Source: Clostridiaceae bacterium Marseille-Q4145 (GTDB lineage Bacteria > Bacillota > Clostridia > Lachnospirales > Lachnospiraceae). From it: 64,000 nt of DNA. Location of the stretch: positions 186,001 through 250,000 of the forward strand of contig JAGTTP010000001.1 of the NCBI GenBank assembly GCA_018223365.1. Reading direction: 5' to 3'. Shown in pieces: positions 25,752-36,050 of the stretch; position 1 is the stretch's first letter, and every line of letters starts with the position of its first letter. Both the position numbers and the translations under genes were made by a program. The notes beneath the pieces are model-generated. The model did not search any database. It saw only the letters and a program-made list of their open reading frames with translations, and was not told where the DNA came from.

Positions 25752-26255
25752 ATGAAAGAAAGAATGACCCAGAAAGACAGAGAAAAAATTCAGGCAGAGA
25801 TCGACCACCGAAAACTGGTGCTCCGCCCTCAGATTCTGGATTCTCTGAAAGAGGCGCGGGCCCAGGGTGATTTAAGCGAGAACTTCGAGTATTCCGCTGC
25901 CAAGAGAGAAAACGGAGCCAATAACAGCCGTATCCGCTATCTGGAGCGACTTTTAAAGAACTCCGAGATCGTGGAAGACAATACCACATCCGATGAAGTC
26001 GGCCTCAATAAGACCGTTACCGTCTATATCGAAGAGGATGATGAGTGCGAGACCTATAAGATCGTCACCAGCATCCGTGGTAATTCCATGAAAAATCTGA
26101 TCAGTATTGAATCTCCGCTGGGAAAGGCTCTTCTTCATCATCATGTGGGTGACAAAGTCATGATCCCGGTCAGCGCGGATTACAGCTATGAGGTCATGAT
26201 CCGTGAAATCAAAGATACCAGCGACGAAGAAGACGACGGCATCCGGGCATTTTAA
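25752..26255 (+). CDS. greA: Transcript cleavage factor, GreA/GreB family
   Basis: About 167 residues. The N-terminal coiled-coil carries the acidic tip region (LKEARAQGDLSENFEYSAAKRENG near 37-60) that inserts into the RNA polymerase secondary channel. The C-terminal FKBP-like domain ends with LGKALLHHHVGDKVMIPV. It rescues backtracked RNA polymerase. The ATG at 25752 is preferred; a TTG at 25746 is in frame. It follows asnA by 34 bases and ends at a bidirectional terminator. Confidence 0.92.
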   Translation: MKERMTQKDREKIQAEIDHRKLVLRPQILDSLKEARAQGDLSENFEYSAAKRENGANNSRIRYLERLLKNSEIVEDNTTSDEVGLNKTVTVYIEEDDECETYKIVTSIRGNSMKNLISIESPLGKALLHHHVGDKVMIPVSADYSYEVMIREIKDTSDEEDDGIRAF

Positions 26256-26270
26256 TAGTTATCACTTTGA

Positions 26271-26315
26271 AAAAGCCACACCTCTGGTACAACATGTGCC
26301 AGAAGCGTGGCTTTT
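26271..26315. terminator. Bidirectional terminator between greA and the adhesin gene
   Basis: Stem AAAAGCCAC / GTGGCTTTT extended by CTCTGG / CCAGAAG-type pairs, with A and T tracts on the two sides. It lies between the convergent greA and the gene ending at 26329. Confidence 0.85.
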
Positions 26316-26328
26316 CATCATTTGCGCT

Positions 26329-29232
26329 TTATTTTTTCTTTTTATGTTTTAAGGACATATATGATGCAATCCTATATTTCCAGATAAGAAGCAATAATAC
26401 TGCTCCAGCCGCAAACATAAGTCCCAACGGTGCAATAGTGTTCATGGATGCGAGGGTCGGCACGGAGAGGTTTCGTTTATTGACTACGGAAACTTCTGTG
26501 TCGACAAGCAACGTTTCGCCGTTAATAGCATCTGTTGCTTTTCCTTTCCCTATGATATAAGAAGCTTTATAGTCATCCACTTCGGTTTCTGCAATACTGT
26601 ACTGGCTGCCGCGCGGAATTCCGCTGATCTTAATGGTCTCACCATGAGCAAGGGTAAAGGTACATTGTCCGTCTGTCACTGGAAGGGACACACTCTCTCC
26701 ATCCTTCTCACCAATCAGTTCTGTCGGAAGCGTCATTCCCGCTGGTGCTGTCAGTGTCAGCGTGAAATCAAATGCTTTTGTTTTATCACCCATATTTCCC
26801 TGTACAGTTTTGGAAACAGTCAGAGAGACGGTTTCTGCCCAGGTATTCTTTACTTTGATATCCGACGGTTGACTCTCATCAATGTTTCCCGTCCAGTCCG
26901 CACTTCCATCTTCCAGAGATGGTTTCCAGTTGGCGAAAGATTCTTCGGTCACGGTGTAAGATGCACCTGCCGGAAGTCCGGTGATGTAAGCAGATTCTCC
27001 TGCTTTCAGTTTGATCTGCGCATCTCCGTTTTCGTCAAAGTAAACGGTTCCTGTCTTCGTTCCTTTTCCTTCACTGCTATCAAGAGAGAAAGTGCCTTTC
27101 ACCGGTACTGTCATGGTTGTGACTGATCCGCTGTCGTCATCCTGATCCTCTCCGGCAGCCACCTCTCTTGTCAGGTGTACTGTAAAACGGAATGATTCAT
27201 CGGTCGGTGCACCGTCTCCTTCCACTGTCTTGCTGATCTTCAGATCACCCAGCGGCAGTTCATCCGCTGTGTTCGTGATGGTAATGATATTACCGTCCGC
27301 ACTCTTCTCCACTTTGGAATCGTAACCGGCTACCGGATCTTCTGCTACCGTATAATAATATGGTTTCGTTCCATCATCCTGATACCGATCAAGATCCGTG
27401 AAGGTGTGTGTCCACTGACCGGCCTCATCAAGCTGTGCAGTGGCAACGATATCTCCCATCTCGCCTTCTGTATCACTCTGGCAGAGGGCAACACTGATAC
27501 TATCCGGACGAATGCGTCCCGCATTATTCTGGTCATTCCAGACTTTCTTTACTGTAAGATTTACCACATCTGGCTTCGGAGCAGCCTTCCGATTCGTGAA
27601 GGTAATCAATGCCTGCTCGCCCTTCTCAAGCGTTTCCTTCTGGGTAGACAGGGACTGGTTTACTGCCGCATTGGATCGTCGGCTCATCACCGTATGTAAG
27701 ACAGAATGATTTTCTGCGGCAATCTCATAGGATGCCGTATAATCCGATGCGTCCTCCTGTACCTGATAAGTGGCTCCAATCGGAAGTTCTTTAAACTCTG
27801 CTATCTGTCCATTTTGCAATGTAAATGGCAGATATGCAATTCCTGCCGCATTGGAACGCACGGTCTGTTCTGTTCCTGCCACGACCACTGTGTAATCGGT
27901 ATTGGCTTTTAAGTTCTGCAGTGCCGTGGAAAATGTAAATTTATCTCCCTCTACCCCGTTCTCGACCTCCTTCTTCACTTTAAAAGAACCTGTCTCTTCC
28001 GGTGTCGGAGGAGGTGTAGTAGTCTTTGTATTGGTGCAGATTACATCCACCATCTGGTCAGCCTCGATGATGCCGGAAACTTCACCCGCAGTGCCGGATT
28101 CAGTCCCATTCACTGTCATGGAAGGTGTATATCCTGCCGCAGCAGCTTCTTTGATCGTCCAGCTGACGCCTGCCGGAATACCGGACAAAGAAATGCTCTG
28201 TCCATCCTTCAAATCAACCATCCCTTTTCCATCAATGAATGGCACATCTCCAAAGACATGGCTCCCTGCAAGCTTCTGTGAAAGTGTCTCATTTTCCGTT
28301 GACAACGTAATGTCAAAAAAGAAATTCTGAGAGTCAGAAGCCGTATCTGAAGGATCCGCATCAGCAAGCTGCTTGGTAAGCCTCAGTCCTCCGGTCTTCA
28401 CCTCCTGCTCCGGTGTGTAGCCTTCCTTCGTATTGACAATGGCAAAATCACCAACCACTAGACCAGTTACCACGGCATAATATCCATAACCACAACCGTA
28501 TCCACCATAATCAGAACGGAATGCAAATGTAACCGTATCTCCGTCTATGTCACATTCTACCGTCCTTTTAGTACCACCAAACTGCTGTGTTCCGTTAATC
28601 TCGATGCCTCTTCTAGAATAGTCAACGGCGGTATAGTCAGGATGACTTCCCTCCCACATGGAAACCCAGTCATACCTTGAACTTTCGCCTCCATACGTGA
28701 GCTCTATATGCAGCTTTTTCGCCCCAGGGACGGTAACTACATCATTAGTGTTCAAGTAATTCGCATAATTGCCATTCTGTACCCCGTCATCTGAGATATT
28801 GGGGGTATGGGAATACTGCTTTACCCCCATAGATACATATTCACTTTTTGCCGGGTCTTTTCTCGTACCCTGACCTTCTACCTTGTAACCTTCCGGCACT
28901 TTCTGTTCCCAGCCATAGTATTCAGCAGCGTCATCTGCTACTTTAAAAGAGTATTCCCACTGGTCACCGTTCTTCACCACCGTGGCAATGATATCCTTCT
29001 CATTGTCAGGATCTCCATCTTCTTTAACAATGACCCAGGTATTTTCATCCACCTGTATCCACTTTCCGCCCTCCGTGGAATAGAGGGCATCTTTATCTTC
29101 CGCTGCCAGCACATGCAGGGAACCATATCCGGTCAGTGCCGGTATGGCCACAATTCCTGCCAGCAGTAGTGCCGCCGCCCCGACCGCCATTCGCCGCAGG
29201 GCATCGGCAAGTTTCTTCTGTTGTAGTATCAT
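26329..29232 (-). CDS. Sortase-type surface adhesin / ancillary pilin with CUB-like and Cna-B-like domains
   Basis: About 967 residues. The ATG at 29232 follows an AGGAGGAGAAGG stretch and begins a typical signal peptide (hydrophobic core near 17-32). Residues of about 45-265 include a CUB-like module (LHIELTYGGESSRYDWVSMWEG ... FRSDYGGYGCGYGYY). After it come about five repeated beta-sandwich Cna-B/DUF5979-like domains. The C-terminus has the motif SVPTLASM (S923-V924-P925-T926), a membrane helix and a lysine tail. This resembles the VPTG-type sorting signal of FCT pilins but with leucine where glycine is expected. It is the last gene of the pilus locus and likely a tip or ancillary adhesin. 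Confidence 0.78.
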   Translation of the reverse strand: MILQQKKLADALRRMAVGAAALLLAGIVAIPALTGYGSLHVLAAEDKDALYSTEGGKWIQVDENTWVIVKEDGDPDNEKDIIATVVKNGDQWEYSFKVADDAAEYYGWEQKVPEGYKVEGQGTRKDPAKSEYVSMGVKQYSHTPNISDDGVQNGNYANYLNTNDVVTVPGAKKLHIELTYGGESSRYDWVSMWEGSHPDYTAVDYSRRGIEINGTQQFGGTKRTVECDIDGDTVTFAFRSDYGGYGCGYGYYAVVTGLVVGDFAIVNTKEGYTPEQEVKTGGLRLTKQLADADPSDTASDSQNFFFDITLSTENETLSQKLAGSHVFGDVPFIDGKGMVDLKDGQSISLSGIPAGVSWTIKEAAAAGYTPSMTVNGTESGTAGEVSGIIEADQMVDVICTNTKTTTPPPTPEETGSFKVKKEVENGVEGDKFTFSTALQNLKANTDYTVVVAGTEQTVRSNAAGIAYLPFTLQNGQIAEFKELPIGATYQVQEDASDYTASYEIAAENHSVLHTVMSRRSNAAVNQSLSTQKETLEKGEQALITFTNRKAAPKPDVVNLTVKKVWNDQNNAGRIRPDSISVALCQSDTEGEMGDIVATAQLDEAGQWTHTFTDLDRYQDDGTKPYYYTVAEDPVAGYDSKVEKSADGNIITITNTADELPLGDLKISKTVEGDGAPTDESFRFTVHLTREVAAGEDQDDDSGSVTTMTVPVKGTFSLDSSEGKGTKTGTVYFDENGDAQIKLKAGESAYITGLPAGASYTVTEESFANWKPSLEDGSADWTGNIDESQPSDIKVKNTWAETVSLTVSKTVQGNMGDKTKAFDFTLTLTAPAGMTLPTELIGEKDGESVSLPVTDGQCTFTLAHGETIKISGIPRGSQYSIAETEVDDYKASYIIGKGKATDAINGETLLVDTEVSVVNKRNLSVPTLASMNTIAPLGLMFAAGAVLLLLIWKYRIASYMSLKHKKKK

Positions 29233-29424
29233 CACCTGTCCTTCTCCTCCTCTTTCACAGCCTGATACAATTCTTCCAGCCGCAGTCCGGCGCAGTACCG
29301 TTCCTATGCATACGATAATTCCATTCTCGTTCACCGGCTCGATGAGTCAGTCCTGTCCCGGCATTATTCTTTGCCTCCTCTGTTTTCAGGCAGGGAGAAA
29401 GGTACCAGCCCCTTCTCCCTTCAT

Positions 29425-30260
29425 TTATCGCCGCAAAGTGAAGCCAGGCGCCACACCGAGGTAGTTAAGTGATTCCATGCAACCGAGCTCTTCTTGATAG
29501 TTGCCGTTGACATCGCCGCCTCCAATCTGTAACACGCCGTTCTTAGTTCCATTAGGGGTCGTGCGCAGCCACCAATACTCTTTTTCACTTTGTGGTGGAT
29601 AACCTCCTCCTATGCAATATCCCGTCAACTTTCCACTTCCAAATGTTTTTAAGTTCTCAAACTTCTGATACACCGTTCCATCTTCTACATGTGCAATCCA
29701 GTACATAGTTGATGTATCTCCCAGCTCATCACAACTGAACAACCAGAGTTTATCTGAACTGGTCTTCAATGTGGCGTTTGTCTTCTCGTCATAGCCAGAA
29801 CCGTATGGCACTTTTCTACTGCCAATTGCATTCTGCAGTTCCTGCGGGAAAGTTGCCAGCAGGCAGTTCTCTTTCGTATAGATACTCGCACTCCTATTCT
29901 CATCACTATTTGCTTCCGGTGCATACGTGCCGTCATTCTTATCTGTCAGGTCATCCGCTCCGTTTAACATGGCACGGATTCTGCTGGCTCCCCAGCCACC
30001 CTGATTACTTCCATAGTCACCACCCGCCGGATCATTGGGTCTCCAGCGCATATTCTCATTCACTTCTTTTCCATTTTTTGTTCTTGATAATTCGCGCCAC
30101 AGAACGCTCGGTCCGTCACCAGTCTCTTGTGATGTATCGAAGTACGGATTCAGAATAGTCGTTGTTCCATTCTCTGTCAGCGGCACACTCTTCGTGCAGC
30201 CTTCTGCGATACAATCTTCATAGACGTAGGGATCCTTCTTATTCCATTCAATAATCTTTT
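29425..30260 (-). pseudogene. Detached C-terminal DUF6273 domain of the giant adhesin (frame +1)
   Basis: The frame is open from 30315, but coherent family sequence begins with KIIEWNKKDPYVYEDC at the A5 run and ends with the DUF6273-like tail YLGVAPGFTLRR. About 278 residues are recognisable, including KWWLR-like (EYWWLRT) and GG-rich blocks. The usual DUF6273 C-terminal form is GVRPAF.., close to GVAPGF here. No ribosome binding site or signal peptide precedes it. It reads as the displaced C-terminus of the gene ending at 30248. Whether it is expressed depends on whether the shift is real. Confidence 0.7.
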
Positions 30261-33200
30261 TCCCAGCTGTCATCGTGGACACAACGGTGGTCATTTCCAT
30301 CTTTCGTCTTACCATCGGGCGTATGTGCTTTGAAGGTTGTCACATAATCAGCACCCAGAGCCGGACCGAAGGTCAGACCACCGAGCTTTTCATCTGCCAT
30401 CACATCCACTCCAATACCATAGATGGCAACTGCATATTTCATGGCAGGCTTGTATCTGGCATACAGCGTCATATCTGCTGTCAGTGGGTCTGTCAGTTTT
30501 CCACTGCTTTGATCAATACCTTCGAATTTTGTTCCGCCTGTCTTCGCGTTATACCAGCCTACGAAATTACCTGCATCTGATGTCGGTATTCCTCCGTATG
30601 TTCCTGAGATCAGAGTGGTGCTGCCGGAAGTGTAGACCAGGTTATTTGCTGTACTTCCATCTGCGAAGGTGCCTCCGTTCGCATCAAGGGTCAGTGTATA
30701 ACCTCTGGTATCTTTGGACGGCTTCGTGGTGGAGATGGCAATATCCAGCTTCTCCGGTCTCTTCTTATCATCGTCATCTTTCCAGACTTTGATGATCTTC
30801 ACAATGCCGCCTGTGGGGTCATCCTTGAAGTTATAAAGGGATGCCTCTGTTCCGTCAAGTTTGATCTGCTCCAGTCCTTCGATGATGAATGTACCATCAC
30901 TCTTTACCGTTACCGGATAAACTGTCGTATTCAATTCATAATTCTCCGGCGCTTTGGTCTCACGCAGGAGATAGGTACCCGGTTCCAGACCGGTGATCTC
31001 CACCAGACCCTCTTCGCTCGAGACGGCTGTCTTCTCCACATTGGTTCCATAGTCCGAGACTCCGGTCAGGGAAAATTCTGCTTTTTCCAGCGTCACACCG
31101 GTTCCATAGCTGCTGGTCTTTAAGAAGGTCACCTTATGAAGCGGCTCATTACTGATCTCATAATAATAGTTACTGCTGTCTTTTAACACTTCTTTGCCGT
31201 CTTCATCTTTCAGCACAACGGCACCTCGCTCATCCACTTTGACAGTCCAGACTACCTTATTTAAGATATATCCGTCCGGAGCAGCCACCTCCGTAAGTTT
31301 ATAGGTACCAAGCTCCAGATTCTGGAACGTTATGATACCGCTGGCATTGCCGGATGCATTTTTTCCTTCTGATGCGGCATGAATCAGCACATCCGTTCCA
31401 TAGTCGGACGTACCGGTCAGCAGGAATTCTGCACTGTTGACCGGCTCACTGCTTACACTGTCTTTCTTGCGAATCTGGAGATCCGCATGAATCCGCGGAC
31501 TGTCTTTCAGAAGCCAGACCGGATTCTCTGCTTCTCCCCCATTTGCAAGTCCCGCCACAGTCACCTTTCCCTGATTGTCCACCGTCACCCGGTACACTTC
31601 CGTATCCAGAAGCCAGTCATCGGTGCAGGAGATTTCCAACAGTTCATAGGTACCTTTCTCGATTCCTTCATAGGAAAGGCTTCCGTCGCGTCCCGTGGTC
31701 ACAGAAGTCTCATAGACTGTTCCATAATCGGAGGTTCCACGCAGCAGGTAGGTCGCTCCCCGTACCGGTGTTGCGCTGTCCGTCTCATCCACTTTTCGAA
31801 GCTGCAGATTCCCTGTGATCCGGTAATGAATCCGGGTGTAGTCCTGATGGATGAATTTCTCCTCTTCTGCCTCATCATTTTCCGAAAGGAGCGTCTCCTC
31901 CAGATAGATGTTATTGTAAGTGACCGGATCAGTCTTTCCTGAAGAATCCTTCTCCGGTGCTTTCATATACAGGGTTACGACCATGGATTTTCCTTCTTCC
32001 AGTATGAAAGCTGAAGAATCCTTCTTACGGGAAGCATCGATGGCCACCGCATGGGCTGCGTCCAGACCTCCGTACTTCTGCAGAAATGCACTGTATTCCA
32101 ACCACCGCGGGGTTCCATCTGCTTTCTTTTCTGTCAGGTCATGATGACGGTTGATGTTCAGCCCCTTCTCATCCGACAGATATACCACCGGCTGAATACC
32201 TTTTGCAGTCAGGCCGGAGAGATCAATACTGGTCAGCTTTCCGTACCAGTCGGATGTTATAGTCGGTGTATCCGTATCCTCCCGGTAGAAATATTCCAGA
32301 GAATCGAAGAGAATCAGATTCTTCGCCCGGGTCGCTTTGTCATTCGCCACACGAAGCTGATAGGTATAGGCTCCGCCCTGACCGACGGTGGTCTCATAGC
32401 GATAATCCGCATCTTTCTCTGTCTTGACCTGTTTCATAAGGCCGCTGTTTCCTGACATGAGGATCGTGATATTGTGGCGGCATTCCGCATAGAGGAACTT
32501 ATCACCCGGATGATCCGGATCAAGTCCTGCCATCAGGTCTTTCTCCGTGATCTGGCCGCCATCATCCGGGGAACCTCCTGTGATGTCATCATTTCCGGTC
32601 TCATATGCCGCGGAATTCAGGAGATTTTTGCTAAAGTCCTGAATGGCATTGTAGGCATGAACCGTCTGATAACTCATCTGATACGTTGTATCTGTCGGTT
32701 CACTGACCGACACTTTCAGAAGCGTTCTTCCGGTGTCTTGATAATTTTCCTTGGTCTCCACCGTGTAAGCACCGGTATTCAGGGATGTACTTCCCGCCTG
32801 TACCACAATGGAAGAACGGTCAAGACCCGCGCCTGCCGGAAGCAGGTCATAGAAGATACCTGACTGCTGCCCGATATAGTGGCTGCCATCATCATCCTGA
32901 TAGAATTCTGACTGACGGATTCTCCAAGTCACCAGATAGCGGCGCTTCCGCTTGTCATTTCTGGTAGCTGTCACTTCCTTGCGAATATCAGAACGGGGAG
33001 TTACTTTGCGGATATGGTCCGTGCTGGACCGACTCCGTGAAAAAATCTCCTTATTCTGCTGAGAGACCTGATAGACTGATGTATTGGTAAGACTTACCAG
33101 ATCCTTCTCCCCGATAATCGTTTTCGTATGCGCTGACGACAGGAGACTGACCGTCGGAGTCATGTCGCATTGCGTAAAGTAATATGCATTGCTGCATGTA

Positions 33201-35386
33201 AGACGCACACCTTTGATACCCGATGCAAATGTCAGTACCCTGCCGGATATATCCTTTACCAAAGACGGATTCTGATCTATAAAGCTTCCAGATGCCATAT
33301 CGTAGACTGCTGCATTCTGCCAGGAATCTGAGCCGTTCCGCACCTGAAGGGTCACATTGTCTTCTTTCTTATATTCCTCAATCGCCTTTTCCTGAAAAGT
33401 ATATGTCTCACTGTTGTACTCCGCATCCCGCATGGTTACTGCCAAGGAGACCTCCGTGATCTCGTAATCCTCATCTGCAAGCGGCTTTCCTTCCAGTGCA
33501 AAGGTATCGTCCACAAACTGATACTCTACCTTTTTCTTTCCATATTCTCCATTTTCTGCGTCTTCATGCGTGCCTGTACCATTCTCCAGTGTCCAGGGAT
33601 ACGGATAAGCCACAAACCAGGTGTGATAACGAAGACCGTTAATCCGATCTGTCTTCTTCTCCATAAACTGTCCCAGCTGGTAGCTGGAGACGTCACTGGA
33701 GCTGTAGACAATGGATTCCCCATTGTAGAGACCATTTTTCCAGGAATTGAAATAATCATGTAGATCAAAGGTCGGTTTGTTATAACGCCAGTCTGCTGAA
33801 GAAGACGCACTGGTAGGAGCATCTATCCCATCTACCGAAGTTACTGTAGCTGTCACCTCGTTGTGTAAAATGTAGAATCCTTCCTCATCTGTCTTATACG
33901 ATGCCTTGGCCTTCTCATGTCTGGTCAGAATATAATCATAGCGGTACCTGCTGCCGCGGAGATTCTCTGCGAAGTTCTCAGACCGGAATTCATTCTGTCC
34001 TGCAAAGCGGTATCCTACTACACATCCCCCCATATCCTGTTTCTCAAAGGGATCATCCAGTTTCAGGCTATACGGGGATGTATTATCACCGACATAGGAC
34101 TCTACAGTCCAGATCAGATAATTATACTTTTCTGCATCTTCCGGCCTCACCGCAGTTCCCCAGGAATCCTGCCATGCACTGTAGAAGGTCGGCGTGTTCT
34201 TCTTCGTCCACAGGATCTCCGCATGGGTATTGACAGCGACTGCTTCTGCCTTATCAGAGATCTTCTTCAGTTCCGGCTCCAGCGGAGTACCGTCTTCCTT
34301 CGTTATCTCCAGTGTCGAATCTGGTTGTCCAGAAAGAGCCATATCCACATAGTCCAGTGTAGATTTTGTGGTAGTGTAGGAGAATTCTATAAATCCTGCC
34401 TGACCTGCCGTCACTTCCTTATAGTTGGTCAAAGTAGCGGTGTTGGCTTCCTCATCGGTCACATATGTGAATTCCGGAGTATCTCCCTCTGTCACCTCAG
34501 AAGCTATCGGATAAGGGCATTCAAAGCTGTCTGCCCAGTTGCCCTCTCTGTCTTTCAGGATGTGGAGCGGCAGTGTAATATGCACGGTTCCGGGTACAAG
34601 CGTTCCAGAACCGTTGATCGTATAGTCTGCTTCATAGACAAATGCATGTCCTGCAGCTGACTCGGACGGTGTCCAGACGAGCGTTTCATCTTCCTGTCTG
34701 GAAGCTCCGCTTACGTACGAAACTTTGTTTTCTTTGATCTCAATCTGTTCTACGTCCGTGGTATCTTCGATTTTCGCCGGCTCTTCTCCCTCCGGAAGTT
34801 CCTGTTTCTCAGGAGGTAAAATCTCACCGGAAGTATCTTCTGCTGTCAGACTGTCATTGCTTCCTGTAGGGTCATCTGCTGCCGGGATATCCGAGGTTGT
34901 GCTGTCATCTCCGGTGACCGTGCCATCCGCTGCTGCAGTATCGTCATTTCCGGTACCTGAGTCTGATGCCGAGGTATCCGGGGTTGTGCTGTCGTCTCCG
35001 GCTGTATTGTCAGTATCTGCGGATCCCGGTGCTTCCGGTGATGCATTATTGGTGTTTCCGGGAATACCATCTGCCTCTGCTGACCCCGGCTTCATGCTGC
35101 CGCCTCCGGCTGTATTATCAGTGTCTGCAGATCCCGGTGCTTCCGGTAATGCATTATCGGTGTTTCCGGCAGTGTTATCTGTCTCTGCCGATCCCGGATT
35201 TTCCGATGTCATGCTGTCATCTCCGACTGCATCCGATTCTGCAACCGCAGAGATATCCGTCTCTGGTGCTTCCGATGTGGTCTCTTCCGCACGTGCAAAG
35301 ATCGCGTAATCCGATTCTGTCAGGATGCCGCCGATCATGGCAGTAACCAGGCATAGACAGAGAATTTTTCTGATTTTATGACGCAT
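30248..35386 (-). CDS. Giant SpaA-repeat surface adhesin, frameshifted near its C-terminus
   Basis: A 1712-residue protein. It has a signal peptide (about 1-32), then a low-complexity A/D/T/S/G/P/E region with repeats such as GSADTDNTAG to about residue 205. A large adhesive region follows (about 220-1270) with isopeptide-type beta domains. Three SpaA prealbumin-like repeats come next, each containing the phrase TSDYGT or VSDYGT, then a Cna-B segment and an InlB B-repeat (LTLDANGGTFADG ... VGWYNAKTGGTKF). It ends abruptly at CVHDDSWEKDY. Removing one base from the A5 run at 30257-30261 restores W-E-K-I-I-E-W and joins the DUF6273 domain, giving about 1,986 residues. It overlaps the minor pilin gene by 11 bases. 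No LPXTG-like anchor is seen in either frame. Confidence 0.82.
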   Translation of the reverse strand: MRHKIRKILCLCLVTAMIGGILTESDYAIFARAEETTSEAPETDISAVAESDAVGDDSMTSENPGSAETDNTAGNTDNALPEAPGSADTDNTAGGGSMKPGSAEADGIPGNTNNASPEAPGSADTDNTAGDDSTTPDTSASDSGTGNDDTAAADGTVTGDDSTTSDIPAADDPTGSNDSLTAEDTSGEILPPEKQELPEGEEPAKIEDTTDVEQIEIKENKVSYVSGASRQEDETLVWTPSESAAGHAFVYEADYTINGSGTLVPGTVHITLPLHILKDREGNWADSFECPYPIASEVTEGDTPEFTYVTDEEANTATLTNYKEVTAGQAGFIEFSYTTTKSTLDYVDMALSGQPDSTLEITKEDGTPLEPELKKISDKAEAVAVNTHAEILWTKKNTPTFYSAWQDSWGTAVRPEDAEKYNYLIWTVESYVGDNTSPYSLKLDDPFEKQDMGGCVVGYRFAGQNEFRSENFAENLRGSRYRYDYILTRHEKAKASYKTDEEGFYILHNEVTATVTSVDGIDAPTSASSSADWRYNKPTFDLHDYFNSWKNGLYNGESIVYSSSDVSSYQLGQFMEKKTDRINGLRYHTWFVAYPYPWTLENGTGTHEDAENGEYGKKKVEYQFVDDTFALEGKPLADEDYEITEVSLAVTMRDAEYNSETYTFQEKAIEEYKKEDNVTLQVRNGSDSWQNAAVYDMASGSFIDQNPSLVKDISGRVLTFASGIKGVRLTCSNAYYFTQCDMTPTVSLLSSAHTKTIIGEKDLVSLTNTSVYQVSQQNKEIFSRSRSSTDHIRKVTPRSDIRKEVTATRNDKRKRRYLVTWRIRQSEFYQDDDGSHYIGQQSGIFYDLLPAGAGLDRSSIVVQAGSTSLNTGAYTVETKENYQDTGRTLLKVSVSEPTDTTYQMSYQTVHAYNAIQDFSKNLLNSAAYETGNDDITGGSPDDGGQITEKDLMAGLDPDHPGDKFLYAECRHNITILMSGNSGLMKQVKTEKDADYRYETTVGQGGAYTYQLRVANDKATRAKNLILFDSLEYFYREDTDTPTITSDWYGKLTSIDLSGLTAKGIQPVVYLSDEKGLNINRHHDLTEKKADGTPRWLEYSAFLQKYGGLDAAHAVAIDASRKKDSSAFILEEGKSMVVTLYMKAPEKDSSGKTDPVTYNNIYLEETLLSENDEAEEEKFIHQDYTRIHYRITGNLQLRKVDETDSATPVRGATYLLRGTSDYGTVYETSVTTGRDGSLSYEGIEKGTYELLEISCTDDWLLDTEVYRVTVDNQGKVTVAGLANGGEAENPVWLLKDSPRIHADLQIRKKDSVSSEPVNSAEFLLTGTSDYGTDVLIHAASEGKNASGNASGIITFQNLELGTYKLTEVAAPDGYILNKVVWTVKVDERGAVVLKDEDGKEVLKDSSNYYYEISNEPLHKVTFLKTSSYGTGVTLEKAEFSLTGVSDYGTNVEKTAVSSEEGLVEITGLEPGTYLLRETKAPENYELNTTVYPVTVKSDGTFIIEGLEQIKLDGTEASLYNFKDDPTGGIVKIIKVWKDDDDKKRPEKLDIAISTTKPSKDTRGYTLTLDANGGTFADGSTANNLVYTSGSTTLISGTYGGIPTSDAGNFVGWYNAKTGGTKFEGIDQSSGKLTDPLTADMTLYARYKPAMKYAVAIYGIGVDVMADEKLGGLTFGPALGADYVTTFKAHTPDGKTKDGNDHRCVHDDSWEKDY
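34786..35250. repeat. Low-complexity coding repeats in the adhesin N-terminus
   Basis: Imperfect tandem units of about 10-35 codons encode variants of PGSADTDNTAG and DDSTTPD. They form a probable flexible, cell-distal or glycosylated linker after the signal peptide. Copy number may vary by recombination. Confidence 0.7.
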
Positions 35387-36050
35387 CTTCTCCGCCTCCT
35401 TTCTTCTGCATATGCCGGATCAGAAGGATGCCTGCCGCTGCAAGCACCGCCAGTCCCATAAAGAAGACCGGCATTTCCGTATCACCGGTCTTCGGACTCA
35501 TCAGCCCTGCCACATCGGATCGGTTCTGCATATCGTCTGACCCGCTTTTTCCCGGATGTTTTCTGTCAGAATGACTGTCAGATGGAAGTTTTTGATTGCG
35601 AAAACAAAGCTCTGCTTTCTTCTCCGTGCTTCCTTTTACATAGGCTACCGGTTCTGCGTGGAGGACGCCGTCCGCATCCTCCGTTACAAAGACATCCAGC
35701 TGACAGACCGTGCTGTCGTAGATAGTCTTCTCCTCCGTGCCCTGTCTCTGGCTTACCACGTAATGATAGGTATCCGGGTAATCAAATGTGATAGTAAAAG
35801 TACCCCGTTCTCCATTTTTCAGAATCAGGGTATCTGCCTTCACAACCGCGTGTTCAGACGATTCTCCTGACAGTTCATATGTAAAGCTTTCTGAATCCGT
35901 TTCTGCCTCGCAGCGAACCGGAATCTGTACTTCCACTTGTTTCTCTGCCGCCTCTGCTCTTACAGAGCAGGCAATCATGGCAGGTATGGTCAAAAGTAAC
36001 ATGCCTGTAAGACGCTGCAACCTTTGCCTGAATGTCTGCTTATTTTTCAT
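35376..36050 (-). CDS. Minor pilin with one FctA/Spy0128-like domain and SPKTG sorting signal
   Basis: About 224 residues from the ATG at 36050, which overlaps the backbone pilin stop and follows a purine-rich AGAAAAGAGAAG site. It has a signal peptide ending near VRAEA, then one FctA-like beta domain (FTYELSG, DTLILKNGERGTFTITFDYPDTYHYVV, LDVFVTEDADG). A D/S/K-rich linker leads to MSPKTGDTEMP, a helix and a basic tail. SPKTG is an LPXTG variant. By size, order and domain it corresponds to the FctB/minor pilin that anchors FCT pili to the wall. It overlaps the adhesin gene downstream by 11 bases. Confidence 0.82.
   Translation of the reverse strand: MKNKQTFRQRLQRLTGMLLLTIPAMIACSVRAEAAEKQVEVQIPVRCEAETDSESFTYELSGESSEHAVVKADTLILKNGERGTFTITFDYPDTYHYVVSQRQGTEEKTIYDSTVCQLDVFVTEDADGVLHAEPVAYVKGSTEKKAELCFRNQKLPSDSHSDRKHPGKSGSDDMQNRSDVAGLMSPKTGDTEMPVFFMGLAVLAAAGILLIRHMQKKGGGEDAS

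Noticed and set aside
34786..35250. Repeats near 35 kb considered as a CRISPR array
   Set aside because: The units are in-frame, imperfect, and encode low-complexity protein; there is no constant repeat-spacer spacing.
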